This document shows, piece after piece, positions 9,055-21,046 of a stretch of DNA of 64,000 nt. Source of the DNA: Yarrowia lipolytica (Eukaryota > Ascomycota > Dipodascomycetes > Dipodascales); NCBI RefSeq assembly GCF_001761485.1, contig NC_090774.1, forward strand, positions 124,001 to 188,000. Reading direction: 5' to 3'. The notes beneath the pieces were generated by a model. That model worked only from the letters and a program-made list of their open reading frames with translations. It made no database searches and was not told the DNA's origin. Every line of letters starts with the position of its first letter. Within the stretch, counting starts at the first letter, position 1. Position numbers and translations under genes: made by a program.

Positions 9055-10059
9055 GGGAGTTTGTTGTATAAAAAGTAATTATTAATGGATATTATTAGTA
9101 TGGATGAACTGAGGCTGGCCTTCTCAACAAGATGATAACCGCGCTCATATGCAACACGCTTCTGCTTCAGGGAAGTGCTTGCGCCTACGTCAGCCAGTCG
9201 CTTTGAATATGTACAGTTACAGTACTCAAAACTGATGTTACATGAGCTACTTGTAGCTATCTACACACCGGTTTTTCCTACAGTAAATGTTCGCTCGCTG
9301 TAACATACTGTAGTGTATTACAACTACAGTGCGAGCCTACTTGGTGCACACCTGTAGGTAAGTCGCCCAGCCTTGTAACTCATTAAACTACAGTAACGTC
9401 TATGATATCGAAGCTTTATAATCATTCGGCAGGTATGTATTGTGTATCACACACATTGACAAAAACATCAGATTTCATTGCATAACTGAGATTTATTCAT
9501 TTCTCGGAGATTTTTTGACTAATGCAAGTGAGCATGAAACCTCCGACATTGCAACCCATGCAGTGGCGCTAGCTTGAATCCGGGCTTGCGCCTCACTTGT
9601 GATGCGTTTCTGCGGGGATTAACGCGAGAGCTCTTCATACTACAAAAACATACTGTAACATTGAGATACGAAGAGCAAAATTTTTCATGTGTGATCCTTG
9701 TACGTGTATGCACAGGCGCTTTATAGAGACTATGGTATGACTAAAGGAACCGTTGGGGTTTGCTTTAGTGTACACAAACCAGTGCGAGTAGCTAGCTAAT
9801 CCCCTGGTAGTGCTGTCTATTTTGATGGATGCCGAGGAATTTACCACAGACTGCATGTTCTCGAGGTGGTGCCACACTGGGGTCAACAAAGAAGGTCCTC
9901 TTACATCATGCGCTTTTGGGACTCACTACTGTTCAATATTCTCTAGTATAGTCTGTGCCTAAAGCAAATAATATGCGCTAGTACCGGTTTTGTTAATTAG
10001 TGCATTCATTACTCGTATAAATATTTATAGATGGTCAAAAAAGTACACTGGTTGCGTCT
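9055..10059. other. intergenic, convergent 3' ends of POL5 and the KH gene
   Basis: No gene is supported. The stretch is A/T-rich with many TACAGTA words (around 9221-9310) and a 14-bp palindrome with a TT centre, AGCTACTTGTAGCT, at 9245-9258. Short open frames here lack coding character. Confidence 0.5.
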
Positions 10060-11268
10060 TCATGCATCTTGCTCTTCAAGATACTCGCACTCAGATTGCT
10101 CAATTGCCTTTGTGAAGAGGTAGGAGTTTCGTGTGGTAAGTGTGAGATCTTCCATGACTCGCGAAACCTGGGATTTGGTACCTGTGATGATTAGTTGTAT
10201 CTGTTCATGGCTCACAATCTCTTTGACTCTGATAGCAGCTCCAGAGTTTTGACGCATGAGATTTAGTAGCTCCTCGGAAAGAGACAACATTGTACCAACC
10301 ATAGGGCAAGTAACCATGAGTCTCTTAGTCACGACATTGTCGTCGATAGAAAGAGGAGGGCTGGGTGGACAGACAAGAATGCATTCTTCCTTCTGAGACT
10401 TAACAGGTGTGTCTAGCAGTAGAGGGGACGGAGGAGGCGATTCGAATCTCTTTGATGCGAGTTTGTACTCGGTTTCAGGAGGAGGGGAGCAAGGAAGAGT
10501 TTCAATCGACTCTTGGGGTAAATCTTCCACTTTAGTGCATGCAGAAGACACAGCTTCACGCGACCCACTAACAACCATAGGCTGATTGGGGCTAGAACCG
10601 GCAATGACCTCCATAGTGTGCTTGTGTTTAGTTTCAGCCGTTTTCTTTTTACGACTAACAAAATGTGCAGGGGAATCAGGGGGTATGTAAGTGCCTGTGA
10701 TGCGTCTTCGGAGAGGATTAATGTTGTCGCGCGGTTCGTAAGGACTGGACTCTTGTTCAAAACGTTTCAAAAGACCAGTGTACTCTTGGAAGATGAGAGA
10801 TGTGAAGTAGACGGCTCGATGAAGAGAATCAGCGACACCTGTCGCAGTAAATAATCGGTCTGTTGAGTCAGGGAGTCCGTCTTTGATGGCCTCTATAGCT
10901 GCTCCGCTCTTGCGATGCAATTTTCGCAGTCCATAACCCTTGAAACCCACTATTTTGGCGACCATGGGCTCCGGGATAATCATTTGAATAGTAAATTGTG
11001 CTGAAGAGTCGTCATTGTTGCCTGTCCAAGTCCTCACAAGTGAACCTATGGTGCTTCCAATGTTCTCTGGGGTGCCTGTGATGGACATGACACGGTCGGT
11101 ATGTGTGTTGATGAAAGGAGAAAACTTGATTTTGATGCAGAGAGACTTTGAGAGCTCTCGAAGAGACTGTTGTTTCTTGATCAAGAGCTTCTCCGCCTGC
11201 TCAGAGGCTACAATGAACCTCATGTGAGCTTCATCTTCATTGAGCTGGTTGTGAGATCTCTTGACCAT
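10060..11268 (-). CDS. divergent triple-KH RNA-binding protein
   Basis: The 402-residue product has three KH-like blocks. Residues about 16-85 contain a domain ending in SITGTPENIGSTIGSLV. Residues about 91-150 hold the best one, IPEPMVAKIVGFKGYGLRKL, where GFKG occupies the GxxG loop that contacts RNA. Residues about 318-380 end in LIITGTKSQVSRVMEDL. Blocks 1 and 3 keep the strand and helix pattern but have lost the GxxG loop. A Pro/Ser-rich linker (about 190-315) separates blocks 2 and 3. The layout recalls yeast Pbp2 and Hek2/Khd1, KH proteins that act in mRNA localisation, translation and telomere control; which of them is the orthologue cannot be decided by eye. Expression may be low, since codon bias is weak. 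Confidence 0.65.
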   Translation of the reverse strand: MVKRSHNQLNEDEAHMRFIVASEQAEKLLIKKQQSLRELSKSLCIKIKFSPFINTHTDRVMSITGTPENIGSTIGSLVRTWTGNNDDSSAQFTIQMIIPEPMVAKIVGFKGYGLRKLHRKSGAAIEAIKDGLPDSTDRLFTATGVADSLHRAVYFTSLIFQEYTGLLKRFEQESSPYEPRDNINPLRRRITGTYIPPDSPAHFVSRKKKTAETKHKHTMEVIAGSSPNQPMVVSGSREAVSSACTKVEDLPQESIETLPCSPPPETEYKLASKRFESPPPSPLLLDTPVKSQKEECILVCPPSPPLSIDDNVVTKRLMVTCPMVGTMLSLSEELLNLMRQNSGAAIRVKEIVSHEQIQLIITGTKSQVSRVMEDLTLTTRNSYLFTKAIEQSECEYLEEQDA

Positions 11269-11433
11269 TTTGAAAGGCGAAGTGGGCTTTTTATTGGCAT
11301 AACCGGGCAGATAAGGGTCTCTATTTATTGCAACCGAACACGGGTAGGATGCCTACACTTTTCTAGCCTTTACATCGTCCAGTACATTACCGGTTCAAGG
11401 GTATACATGAAGCCGTCTCTACTTTTATGAGAA

Positions 11434-11451
11434 CATGCTACTTGTAGCATG
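11434..11451. repeat. 18-bp palindrome centred on TT
   Basis: CATGCTACTTGTAGCATG has 8-bp perfect arms around a TT centre. It is an enlarged form of the CTACTTGTAG word that recurs across this window. It lies about 170 bp upstream of the KH-protein gene start. Confidence 0.9.
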
Positions 11452-13008
11452 CAAGCTCATGTGTCTTGCGCAACTCTATTAGCCTGCTCTCCTTGTATTC
11501 AGTCCTCAGAGTGGGCTTGCAACGCCCGGATTTTTTCAAAAGGTGCTAAAGATGACCCATGCAGCAGTGATAGAGGCAGAACAAGCACACACTAATTGAA
11601 AAGCAAGTGGTATAAGGACGAAATTAGACTAAGCTAGCCGCCCAAAAGCAGCTAGTTTTGCTCGCATGTTCTACACTGGCGGTTCAGCCACGGATTTAAG
11701 GTAACCTGACAGCTGTCGCACCCGAGCGTTATGTTGTACATGACACTACTGTAGACAATCGCCGACGTCATGTACGAGTTGAAAAAATCAAACAAAAAAC
11801 ATCACCACGACGTCCGAGAGATGTCCGAAAAAGTTGCCGAAAGAATTCCACAGTCTATGCTTTTCCAGTGCTCCTAAATCTGAAATAAAACCCAGCGCTG
11901 GTCAGGGAGGAGAATTAGTAGCTCTTAATTTAATGGAGAATCCTGTTGATAACAGTGCTAAAACAACCCCACAGCTTTTGCAACCATATCATAGGAGGTG
12001 TTTTTATGGCGGTCTGTGGACTTTAGAGATCTACCACGGTCTTAAAAGGGTGGGGTGGAAGTTGAGAACGCGTCGAAATTCGGTGTACGTCTTCCTGCTT
12101 GTGGTATCCAGCATGAAAGCTTTCGTAGACTAGTTGTAATACACCCAAGGCCGAGTCTTCCGAGGTCCCTGTACATACAACAGAAAAATGCGCTTATATG
12201 GTAATACGGATACTATCAATATAAGAGGAAGTCTATGATATTACCCCATTCGGGTGGGCAAAATGGACAAATAAGCAGGGTTCTAAGATCATGAACTCGT
12301 ATGCTTCCCCCCTAATAATACAGGCACCTGAGATTCTGGTCGTCCCGCGCAACCCAATCTCGAAGACGCTCTGTGATATGGTAGATTTTGCGGAACAGAA
12401 TCTCCCGCTCCTCCAAGCTATTGTTAGAAACGGCAACCCAACAAGCCATGGCCTTTAGTTCCTGCTCACAGATCTAAACCTACACAAGCTTCTCATAATC
12501 TGCTGAAAGCAGAACACAATGGGCTGGAACAAGCGTGAGACCCCAGTCCGGAACCCGGTTCATGGCCTCTTATTTACTTTATCTCACTTCTTTTCGCTTG
12601 TTCTTCAATATTATGGTAATAGAGACTTCATTGTGTGATTCCAGCATAAGACAGAAGCTCGTATTGGCAACCAAATTGAGCTCGGGATGGTCTTTCCCCA
12701 CAGAGCCCAGTTGCCGAGGTGCTTGTGCCACACATTAGCTGCCATTAGATGGCTCTATTGCAAACACAAGCCTCGGGTTTTTAACGTCACATGGGAATTT
12801 GTTCTCTGCTTTAGATCTGCTTAGTAGCGCCATAGGTGCACATGGCTGCTTTTTGGCACCAACTAGTGCGTTGGACAAGAAAGATGCGGATTGTCCTGTA
12901 CTACGATAGCTCGGAAATAACGGCAAAATAGACAGCAGCCCATATTTCCCCCATCGGTTTCGGGACCAGATTATCAAAAAAAAGTAATCGTTAGTCCCAG
13001 GCAGCATG

Positions 13009-13038
13009 CTTGCGATCGGGTCTTGCGATCGGGTCTTG
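13009..13038. repeat. 13-bp direct repeat, 2.3 copies
   Basis: CTTGCGATCGGGT occurs at 13009-13021 and 13022-13034, followed by a partial third copy (CTTG). Each unit carries the palindrome CGATCG. Confidence 0.9.
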
Positions 13039-13583
13039 TGCAGCCAGACACGGACGAGTGTGGCGACTACACGAGAGCTCTGCTACCGGTAGTTATTCGA
13101 AGTGTCACGAACAAGACGAATAATTCTTTCTATTGCTTCAATACGACGTACAGCGCTGTGCCACAACACGGGGTAATGTCCTCATAGCTCTCAATTATGG
13201 AGATGGCAAAAGCCCGTGGATATTCAAGGGCTTCCGCGGTGCTGTAGTAAGGTCCGAAAATGGTATCAAATACGAACGAGCTTCCAAATGAAATTTCAAA
13301 AAGTATCGGATAAGCGGCTATTATTCTCCTGAGTGGCTACAAGTAGTAGGGATATCTTTTGCAATCCATGGTTTCTGGACTCAGGGGGCATGAGACACGC
13401 TACGAGTTTGCATCTGCAAGGGTAGTACCAGTGACTTACGCTGGATGCCGATCCGACGCGCTTAACATATTGTATTATGCGACTGCAACTATTTCTGTGT
13501 TTTTCCGGCTGTCATTCTAATAATAGGTGGCCCATGTCACCTTGCCAATACTGTACATACTCTACCTTGACAAAACAGTTTGT

Positions 13584-13637
13584 GAGAGAGAGAGAGAGGG
13601 AGAGAGAGAGAAAGAGAAAGAGAAAGAGAAAAGGAAA
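13584..13637. repeat. GA/GAAA microsatellite
   Basis: An uninterrupted purine tract: GA dinucleotides with one GGG interruption, passing into AGAAAG-type units and then A-rich sequence. Such tracts are prone to length change and often disfavour nucleosomes. Confidence 0.95.
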
Positions 13638-15252
13638 AAACACATTGAGACGTCGAGATATTGACAGTTCATTGAATCATTTAGTTTCTGAATATTCTAT
13701 GTGAAAAATGGTAAATGCTTTGATGCCAGTCCTCTCAATCGCCTGGCTCAAATTTCAACGATCCAATATTGTTCTAACGAGGAGTTTCCCATCGGGCGAT
13801 TTTTGTGTACACACAACACAAGATATCTGGACAGAATGAATGGGTTTAAGTCACGTCAGCACTACAAGTAGTGGATCATTATCCTCACGTGATAGAGTAA
13901 TAAGTCCGGTGTTATGCATCCACGGACTTATGACTTACAAGATAGAGATGGAGTTTGTAACAAACTAGTCTCGGTGAACGGCAGTCGACATTATTCCGAA
14001 CACTCACATGAGCTAATTCCCCTCCAATTACCACAATTTTCTCTGCTACTGAATGAATCCATTGGTCCATCACCAAAAGTGTACGTCAGAGAGCTCGGAG
14101 GACATGCAGCTTAATACGAAAGCATATTTCGGAACCACGTGTTGAGAGATGCAACTACTCAATAGATGAGAAGGGGTTCGGACTGGCTGTAAATGATCCG
14201 AATGTACGCAATACGTAGTGTACCCCTGACTGTCGGAAGTCTCGGTGGATACACTCTTAGAAGAATGCGGAGCTGTATGCATACAACATTCTATGTATGA
14301 GTAACATAATACGACGTCAGGAACCAAAAGAAGGATATACTTACCTTAGATAGAGAACTAAAGGTCACTAAAACAGCTATACTACAATGGATTCGATACA
14401 CCTTATCGTTCCCTTGTAAATAACACCCGTCTTGTCTCTGAGGAGGCTTGATCAGAGTAACTGACCTAAGAGGTACATCTGCATGAAGACATATATCGTC
14501 ATGTTACCCATGTCTACACCTACTATACTTAGAGCTATGCTATAAAAGTACGACAAAGCAATGCCATATGGAAGCCTCTATTGCGTTCTCGCTATTACGG
14601 AAGCAGGAAAAGAATACGGATGAAGAGCGCCCATACACACGACACAACCCTGAAATCTCCGACTGTGGCTTGCTATTGCATCTATTGTAAATACTCTTAC
14701 TAAGCTACTTGTAGAGTAGTAAAGTTGTATTGACACAAGAAGAAATTGATATCTGGGTTGGGATTCTACCTACAGGTACTCTACATACTGAGCTACTGAT
14801 CTGACAAATGTATGTAGCACCATCTCGTTGAATGTTCTTCAATCACTTCCAGGGGTTGTTAACGACTAACTGAGTTGATTAATGTAACCTAAGAGGTATT
14901 CTCCATTCCACTACTCATGTTGGACACAGTTGGTAGCTAATAAACATGTCCCCCAATTGTACTTAGTCATCAACTTACTGTTCACCGACTCCTATTTGGC
15001 CACTTACTAGGTTCATCGTCACAGAGCTTTGACCAGCCCACAAATGTGTCTTTCTAGCATCCCATCAATATACAACAAGATACTACTTGTATCTTACTGG
15101 TATAGACACAAATGTCTGAACATACCTGTCCAGCCACCAATTTAGTTAAGATTTGCGATTTGAAAATGTGATCACATGACTGCATGTTGCAAGCATGAAC
15201 TTTGGGAACAACGGAATATTGTGATCTCTTCCTCTCTATCTACACGCACAAA

Positions 15253-15837
15253 ATGACCAACGAGGATCTTCTTTCGGACTCGGAAAACGATGAGGACTTT
15301 GCCTACAAGTCGGACAAGGAGGAGGACTTCTCAGACTCCGACGATGAATCCCGAAAACTGCAGCGACGGATTGATGCGGAAAACAAGCAGGCCATGGCGA
15401 AAGAAGAGGTCAAGGTCGACAAGGACGCCATGAGAAAGATCTACGAGGAGATGAAGAGCGGATCTGGCGCTGCCAACGAGATAAAGCCGGTTACGGTAAA
15501 AAAACCTGACGTCACAACTACGCAGACTACACAACAGGAGACTGCTTCCACCACCCCCACAGCATCCACCACATCCACCACCACATCCACCACATCTGCA
15601 CCGGCACCAGCATCTATCCCGTCTTCAGCAGCCACAAACAAGGTCAAGAAACCAAAGCGACCGAAGAAGGGCTCGTTGCTGGACGCCATGAACAAGCCCA
15701 AAAAGAAGCTCAACACCCTGGAGCAGTCAAAGGCTGACTGGGGCGCGTTTGTGGACAAGGAAGGCATTGGACATGATTTGAGCCAGCACAACAAGGATGG
15801 ATATCTAGAAAAGCGCGACTTTCTGGATACTCACTGA
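15253..15837 (+). CDS. SWC5: SWR1-complex subunit Swc5 (BCNT domain)
   Basis: The C-terminal third carries the BCNT domain signature: LNTLEQSKADWGAFVDKEGI followed by HNKDGYLEKRDFL, nearly identical across fungi and animals (CFDP1). The N terminus is acidic (DSENDEDFAYKSDKEEDFSDSDDE), which in Swc5 binds histone H2A-H2B. A Thr/Ser-rich linker (about residues 83-125) joins the two. Swc5 is needed by the SWR1 remodeller to exchange H2A for H2A.Z. The open frame extends upstream to a TTG, but the first in-frame ATG is at 15253, giving 194 residues, shorter than yeast Swc5 (303) mainly in the linker. Confidence 0.9.
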   Translation: MTNEDLLSDSENDEDFAYKSDKEEDFSDSDDESRKLQRRIDAENKQAMAKEEVKVDKDAMRKIYEEMKSGSGAANEIKPVTVKKPDVTTTQTTQQETASTTPTASTTSTTTSTTSAPAPASIPSSAATNKVKKPKRPKKGSLLDAMNKPKKKLNTLEQSKADWGAFVDKEGIGHDLSQHNKDGYLEKRDFLDTH

Positions 15838-16163
15838 TTGCATATTCACACCATCGGCATGTACATAAATTATAGTGTAAAACACACACCATTATGAGAG
15901 GAGTTGTAGTGCGGAAGTAGACCTGACAGGTACAGGTAGTACAAGTAGCTACTGCACATTATATTCGTATAATCAGAGAGTGCACTTAAGTGTAGAAGTA
16001 CAGTATAATCTGCGACTGCATATACTGTAGTCAATATCTTTATTATGTACAGCGATACACTCAAAGTGGTCGCACCAGTAGAAACGACACGTCTTGTCAT
16101 GAGCACAGACTGACTGAAACCCAGACTCATCCCATCGTACATGCAAATCTATTGTTAAATAAG
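15838..16163. other. intergenic, convergent 3' ends of SWC5 and OPT gene
   Basis: 326 bp of A/T-rich 3' flanking sequence. It contains GTACAAGTAGCTAC around 15939-15952 and TACTGTA words. No gene is seen. Confidence 0.5.
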
Positions 16164-18221
16164 TCAACCGTGATTGTGTTCCTCGGTGAGAGCGGTCAGT
16201 AACATCGTGACGATACTCATGATACCTTCACCCAAAATGAGGCCAGAAGAACAGACAATAATGTCAATATGAGCTTCGGGGTGTCGTCTCTGGTAAAAGT
16301 AGGCGATGACTCCACCCAAAAATCGGGCCAGAGTGAATGAGGGGACGTTATATAGACCCACACCGATAGCTACACCCGATGGAAGCAGAGAAACGTGGTC
16401 TCGTAGAATGGCTAGAGCAGAACCAATCACTCCAAAGACGGCAGTGAAGGTGCCCACCTTTTCTGGCAAGCCTCCTCCCATAACCAATCGGGCACAGTCG
16501 ACCCAAATGATGGCTGTAGGGATTCTGAACAGTGAGCCGGGAATCTCGTAGACCGACATGTAGAGTCTGTAGACGAGACCTGACAAGAACACCGAGAACA
16601 GCGATCCTGTGATCTGAGCAATGAATTGAGACTTGGGGTACGCTCCAATCAGATGGCCCGTTTTGAGGTCCTGCATGAGGTCTCCTGCCTGCTGAGCTCC
16701 AGCCTCAGCAATAGCTCCTGCTACAAGATTGGACAGAATAGTCGAATTAGGAATGAGCGAGAGGAAGATCTGGGAGATTTTTCCGATTCCTGAAACGGGG
16801 TTGAGATCGGTTTCTCCTAGAGCACGAACACCGAGCACAGAGAGCAGCAGAGCAATGAAGACAGACACAATGATTTGAATGAGATGGATCTGGGGAAAAA
16901 CAATCTTGATACCAACTAGACAAAGCACAGAAGATAAAAGGATGCCGATTCCTGCAAACCTCGAGCTCAGGTCGTATTCGGGATGCTCATGTTCAACATC
17001 ATCGGCCTCGGTGGAAGTATAAGCCGACTCTGTATCTTGGAAGGCATGAAAGTAGTGCCACACCTGTTTGTATGTTAACACCAACAGAGATACTACACTG
17101 TCACCGACCATCAGCGCCAGCGAAATCCAAAGAATCCAGCCCTGACCTCCGGTTTTCCAGTCGTCAATTGGTCCCGGGGCCCATCCCTTGTATTGTGAGT
17201 AAGGAGCTAGAATACCCCATCCTAAAATACAGCCCAGCAGCATACTCGAAGTGGTATGCAGACCCATAATGAAGCCCTGGCCAATGTATCCGGGGCTTGG
17301 GTTGAATGTCCAGAGGTAGTTTTTAGCCAGCCAATTTCCAAACACGGGCAGATTCCTAAGAATCGGTAGAAAATGCTGGATTAGAGTACATGTGGCACTG
17401 ATTGCAAACGAGATTTTGAGAATCTTCACCTGGCGTGCGTAGCTGGGATAAGAGCTTGGACTGACGGCGTCTTCCTCTTGGTCCACATGTCTGTTCTGGT
17501 CTGGATCTTGACTCTGTTCCTGTTCCTGTTCCTGTTCCTGTTCCTGTTCCTGATCTTGATTGTCATTCTCTCTATTATCTTGGTTCTCCTCCTCCTCCTC
17601 CTCCTCAATGTCAGCCTCCACAATGGCTTTGACTTTCTCTCGCTCATGCAAAACACTAATCATAGTGGCGGTAGCGGACCCCGATGGGAACTTGAGCTGC
17701 TCTCTAACAATGACTTGTCGACGTAACAGAACGGCAAAAAATACTCCAAAGAGCGATAGCGATAGTGACCACAGAATGAGCTGGCCAATGTGCATGAAAA
17801 TTGGCTCGCCACTGTTTTCCTCGGGCGTCAGAAGCTTCTCAATAGCAGGAACAATGCCCACCAGTCCAAAGGCAAGAGGTCCTGTGCCCACTGCCACAGC
17901 CACGCTCTGGGCGTAAACATTCTCCTCACGAGTGAAGGGGAACTCCTTGGTGAGTCCCGGAAACGCTCGGAACACGGCGTATGAAATCAGAGCTGAAGGT
18001 AAGCTCATCATGGAGACCCAGCCTGTCTGAAGTCCAAACTGAAAATTGCTGAAAAGAATCATTGATCCGATGGCCAGACCGGCGATAGTGGCCCTGAGCG
18101 TCACCTGCCGCCTCAGGTGCACTATCGTGTCATTTTGCAATAGCGAATATTGCATGTTGGAGGACTCGGTGGGTCGTGAGTCGTCCTCGGAACGTGTAGA
18201 GAGGATGACCAATTCGTGCAT
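16164..18221 (-). CDS. OPT-family oligopeptide/metal-chelate transporter
   Basis: This polytopic membrane protein (685 residues from the first ATG) belongs to the OPT superfamily. It has more than a dozen hydrophobic segments and the conserved early block SNFQFGLQTGWVSMMSLPSA, plus LNPVSGIGKISQIFLSLI and AQQAGDLMQDLKTGHLIGA. It most resembles the uncharacterised yeast Ygl114w branch rather than the Opt1 glutathione/peptide transporters. Substrate is unknown. A cytosolic loop near residues 205-250 is Glu/Gln-rich, including a (Glu-Gln) run coded by a TTCCTG hexanucleotide repeat at about 17515-17551, likely variable between strains. The open frame runs up to a GTG at 18263, but ATG 18221 is the first true start. 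A TCACGTGA box at 18260-18267 sits about 40 bp before it. Confidence 0.85.
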   Translation of the reverse strand: MHELVILSTRSEDDSRPTESSNMQYSLLQNDTIVHLRRQVTLRATIAGLAIGSMILFSNFQFGLQTGWVSMMSLPSALISYAVFRAFPGLTKEFPFTREENVYAQSVAVAVGTGPLAFGLVGIVPAIEKLLTPEENSGEPIFMHIGQLILWSLSLSLFGVFFAVLLRRQVIVREQLKFPSGSATATMISVLHEREKVKAIVEADIEEEEEEENQDNRENDNQDQEQEQEQEQEQEQSQDPDQNRHVDQEEDAVSPSSYPSYARQVKILKISFAISATCTLIQHFLPILRNLPVFGNWLAKNYLWTFNPSPGYIGQGFIMGLHTTSSMLLGCILGWGILAPYSQYKGWAPGPIDDWKTGGQGWILWISLALMVGDSVVSLLVLTYKQVWHYFHAFQDTESAYTSTEADDVEHEHPEYDLSSRFAGIGILLSSVLCLVGIKIVFPQIHLIQIIVSVFIALLLSVLGVRALGETDLNPVSGIGKISQIFLSLIPNSTILSNLVAGAIAEAGAQQAGDLMQDLKTGHLIGAYPKSQFIAQITGSLFSVFLSGLVYRLYMSVYEIPGSLFRIPTAIIWVDCARLVMGGGLPEKVGTFTAVFGVIGSALAILRDHVSLLPSGVAIGVGLYNVPSFTLARFLGGVIAYFYQRRHPEAHIDIIVCSSGLILGEGIMSIVTMLLTALTEEHNHG
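17515..17551. repeat. in-frame CTGTTC hexanucleotide repeat
   Basis: Six or so tandem copies of the 6-bp unit (TTCCTG on the plus strand) code for alternating Gln and Glu in the OPT transporter loop. Hexamer gain or loss keeps the frame, so length polymorphism would be tolerated. Confidence 0.85.
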
Positions 18222-18538
18222 CTGAGATGTGCTTGGCAGTGCCTTGCTTGTATGTACGGTCACGTGAGAGATAACGTTGTCATGTGACGTGGTCGGTGGG
18301 GATGGTGAGGAGTAAAAAACGATAACGCCAGTGCTGGTGTGCGGGGATCTCGTCGTGCATAAAATATGAGCGTGTGCTTTTCTACGGTTAGTTACACTTG
18401 CTGTCGATGTCTCAAGCTCTTGGATCTATTGGAAGCAGTTGGGGGCATGGCACGGGTATATTAAACTCTGTCCTTCATGGGACGTAACATTGGATTGTAT
18501 GGTTGTGAGACGACACTACATTATAACCTCCTTACTTG

Positions 18539-18554
18539 TACAGTATATACTGTA
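18539..18554. repeat. 16-bp perfect palindrome
   Basis: TACAGTATATACTGTA is perfectly self-complementary. It directly follows a TACTTGTA word, so the two recurring intergenic words are fused here. Confidence 0.9.
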
Positions 18555-21019
18555 TTTTATAGTAGATGAAGCGAATAATTATATCGACTACAAATAGCAA
18601 TCATGGTGTGGCTTAGAGTGTAGCTTTCATTTTACTTCATTAACCTGACGAAGTAATCTTAATATAATTGGATGGTAGCACTTCAGGGTAACCCCGATCC
18701 AAAATTGTCGCCATGTCATGTGACCCTGGATGTATCGCACGTGTAGGTGTATGGATGATCCATGCAACTAATGACGCTACAAGTACAGTAATAAGTGTAA
18801 CAAATTTAACCACCAAAGGGCTGGAGTTCCTCAGCTGTTTTGGGGGATAAGCACATGCCATGCTGATTCTAAGCACGTGTGTATATTTATTCACTCTGAT
18901 TTACTTTTTCAAACCAGCACTGTACGGGAAGATCAGCTTGTCAAGGCTGGCAATGATCTCCATTTAAAAAGTAATAAGCTGAAGATCCACCAAAAGCAAC
19001 GACCGAGAGACAAGGAGTGAAAAATATAATCGGACTAAACCAAGGAACAGAGCGAGCTGATGGTTGTTTCTTTTTGAGACTAAGGTAGAGGGAGCCAGGC
19101 ACCAAAAAAGAGTAATAGATATAGAGGTTGACTACACGTGGGTTGTAGGGATCGTAGGGGATCGCAGGGGAATCTTTCAGTCCGCGGAGTTGAGAGAAGT
19201 GGTTGGTGGTTGAAACCCAGTCGTCTGTATACTTCTTGTTTGACCTGCGATATCGACGTGCTCATGGTTATGATGTCGGTCAAATAGAACGATTAAGCTG
19301 CTGTTTGCACGATAGAGAACGTTGTCATTAGAGCGTGGGCCGATAAGACCATTGATTGGTAGAATCAATGGTTGTGGTAGTTGCGTGTACCAGTACCCTG
19401 TCCAGATATCAAAAACGGGAGGCAAGTGGCGAAGAAAGACGTGCACTATAGAACAACGCGTATGTTGAGACATGACGAGCAGTCTACACCACCCCTATTA
19501 CCCCTACGCATCCTGAATCAGGGGTATCTTTTCACCACCGTTACCGGAGACTTCCACTGATAAAGCCCATCAATGTCGATCACCAGTAGCATTGAAATTA
19601 GGAATAACAAAGCCCAGGTGGGTAGAGTATGAGTACCACTCATCGAAGCCACCGGGATCAGCCGACGAAGCTGAGCCGCGGAGTTTGTCCGGTGGAGATC
19701 TTGACACCTCAAACATGGAATTATATCATAATACTCCCATCATATCGCATTGGTGTGTCCACATGTACATATCAATTACAAGTACAGTAGGGGAAGCAAA
19801 TAACCAGACACTCTCCTATCACCAAAACCCCCATTAGACTATAGGGGTTGGAATGTATTGTGGTCCGCAGGTGCCAGACCAACGACGTATACCCCAACTC
19901 ACAGAAGTGACGGAGAACCAAGTACAGTAGCACCGACTGCTCATTCCATCGTCGAATTCCAGACGTCAGATGTCGTTTCCTCGCGACGTTGCAGTGCGTG
20001 TTGTGGATATGTTAATGTGTCCATGGCACGGCACGAAAGCCCGCTGTTTCTATCGCCACAGTTGGATGGCTTGTACCGCTACAGTAGAAATCCTGCACCA
20101 CTCCTTGCTCTAGTCAAACACGTATGCGCTCTCTCTTCACCACCAACGGGCGATTAGCGCCATTATAGGCCCGGTTAGCGTGTTTTCATGCGCATCGACG
20201 GCTCTAACTGCCAACTGTCATTCCGCCCAAGCCCTTCTGGCACATACCCGAGCTTCCTGGCACCTGTCTGTCTTGACAGAAATACTGGGCCTGAATACCA
20301 CCTTCCCATTTGAGACCATGGCTCACAACAAAAAAGAAACACAACGTCTTACGAGTATTGGTGAGGTTGTTGGTGTTTCGTGCGGCTTATCTGATAGTAG
20401 ATTATTGAGACATTTTTTGTCGGCAACGCATGCTGTACACCCTTGGCGTAGAATTCATTTCGCGTGTAGGAATGTGCATAGACTTTGTCGATAGCAATGT
20501 AGGATACTGGAGATAACAATGAGACTTGTAGCGGGTAAATCTATTGAAAGGTATATAGACGAATTTTAGCCGTAGACAACGTCTCCTCCTCGCTCGTCTC
20601 TTGAAATTCACATTCGTTTTGTGGGAGCGGCCATGCACAGATCGACTACAGTGATCTCCACTATCTTCTCTCTATCATGCGCAACTCACTGGCTCGGCTC
20701 TCTGTGGTGCAACTTTGATTTGAGCAGGAGTGTGGAGATAGGATCTCTTGTGGCTGAATATTACTGGACTAAAAAATGCAGGAAACGAGTGGGCCTCATA
20801 AGCATGCTGCGAGTAGACGGGAGCCCGGCGCGTATGTAGGGGCAACGTGGAATGGTCTCCAGTAGAGTGCGTTAAGTTCACTATTTTTTCTGTCTCTGGT
20901 CTCTATTTTGCGTTCCCTAAAACTCTGAAGTCTGCACAAGAGCCAACTCTGCCCAAAACTCAGTAGGCCTAAGCGCTGTACAGTGCTTTTTACTTGAGTG
21001 GGATCTTCAGTTACGAACG

Positions 21020-21046
21020 CTGATCTTCCACCACCCGGAAGATCAG
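21020..21046. repeat. perfect 10-bp-stem hairpin next to a G-rich tract
   Basis: CTGATCTTCC (21020-21029) and GGAAGATCAG (21037-21046) are exact reverse complements around a 7-nt loop. Two runs of seven G follow at 21050-21056 and 21058-21064. No open frame of note covers it. Confidence 0.9.

Larger units (their letters stand above)
11269..15252. other. 4-kb gene-free stretch
   Basis: No supported gene. The ATG-started frames are short and lack Yarrowia codon bias, and donor-like GTGAGT or GTAAGT words are not followed by CTAAC-AG. It holds an 18-bp palindrome, a 13-bp direct repeat, a GA tract, and several CTACAAGTAG or CTACTTGTAG words (13337, 13861, 14705, 15084), listed separately where notable. 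The right part must contain the SWC5 promoter. Confidence 0.5.

Noticed and set aside
13437-14345. Possible spliced gene using GTAAGT or GTGAGT words on the minus strand
   Set aside because: No CTAAC branch followed by AG lies at a suitable distance, and flanking frames are not coding-like.
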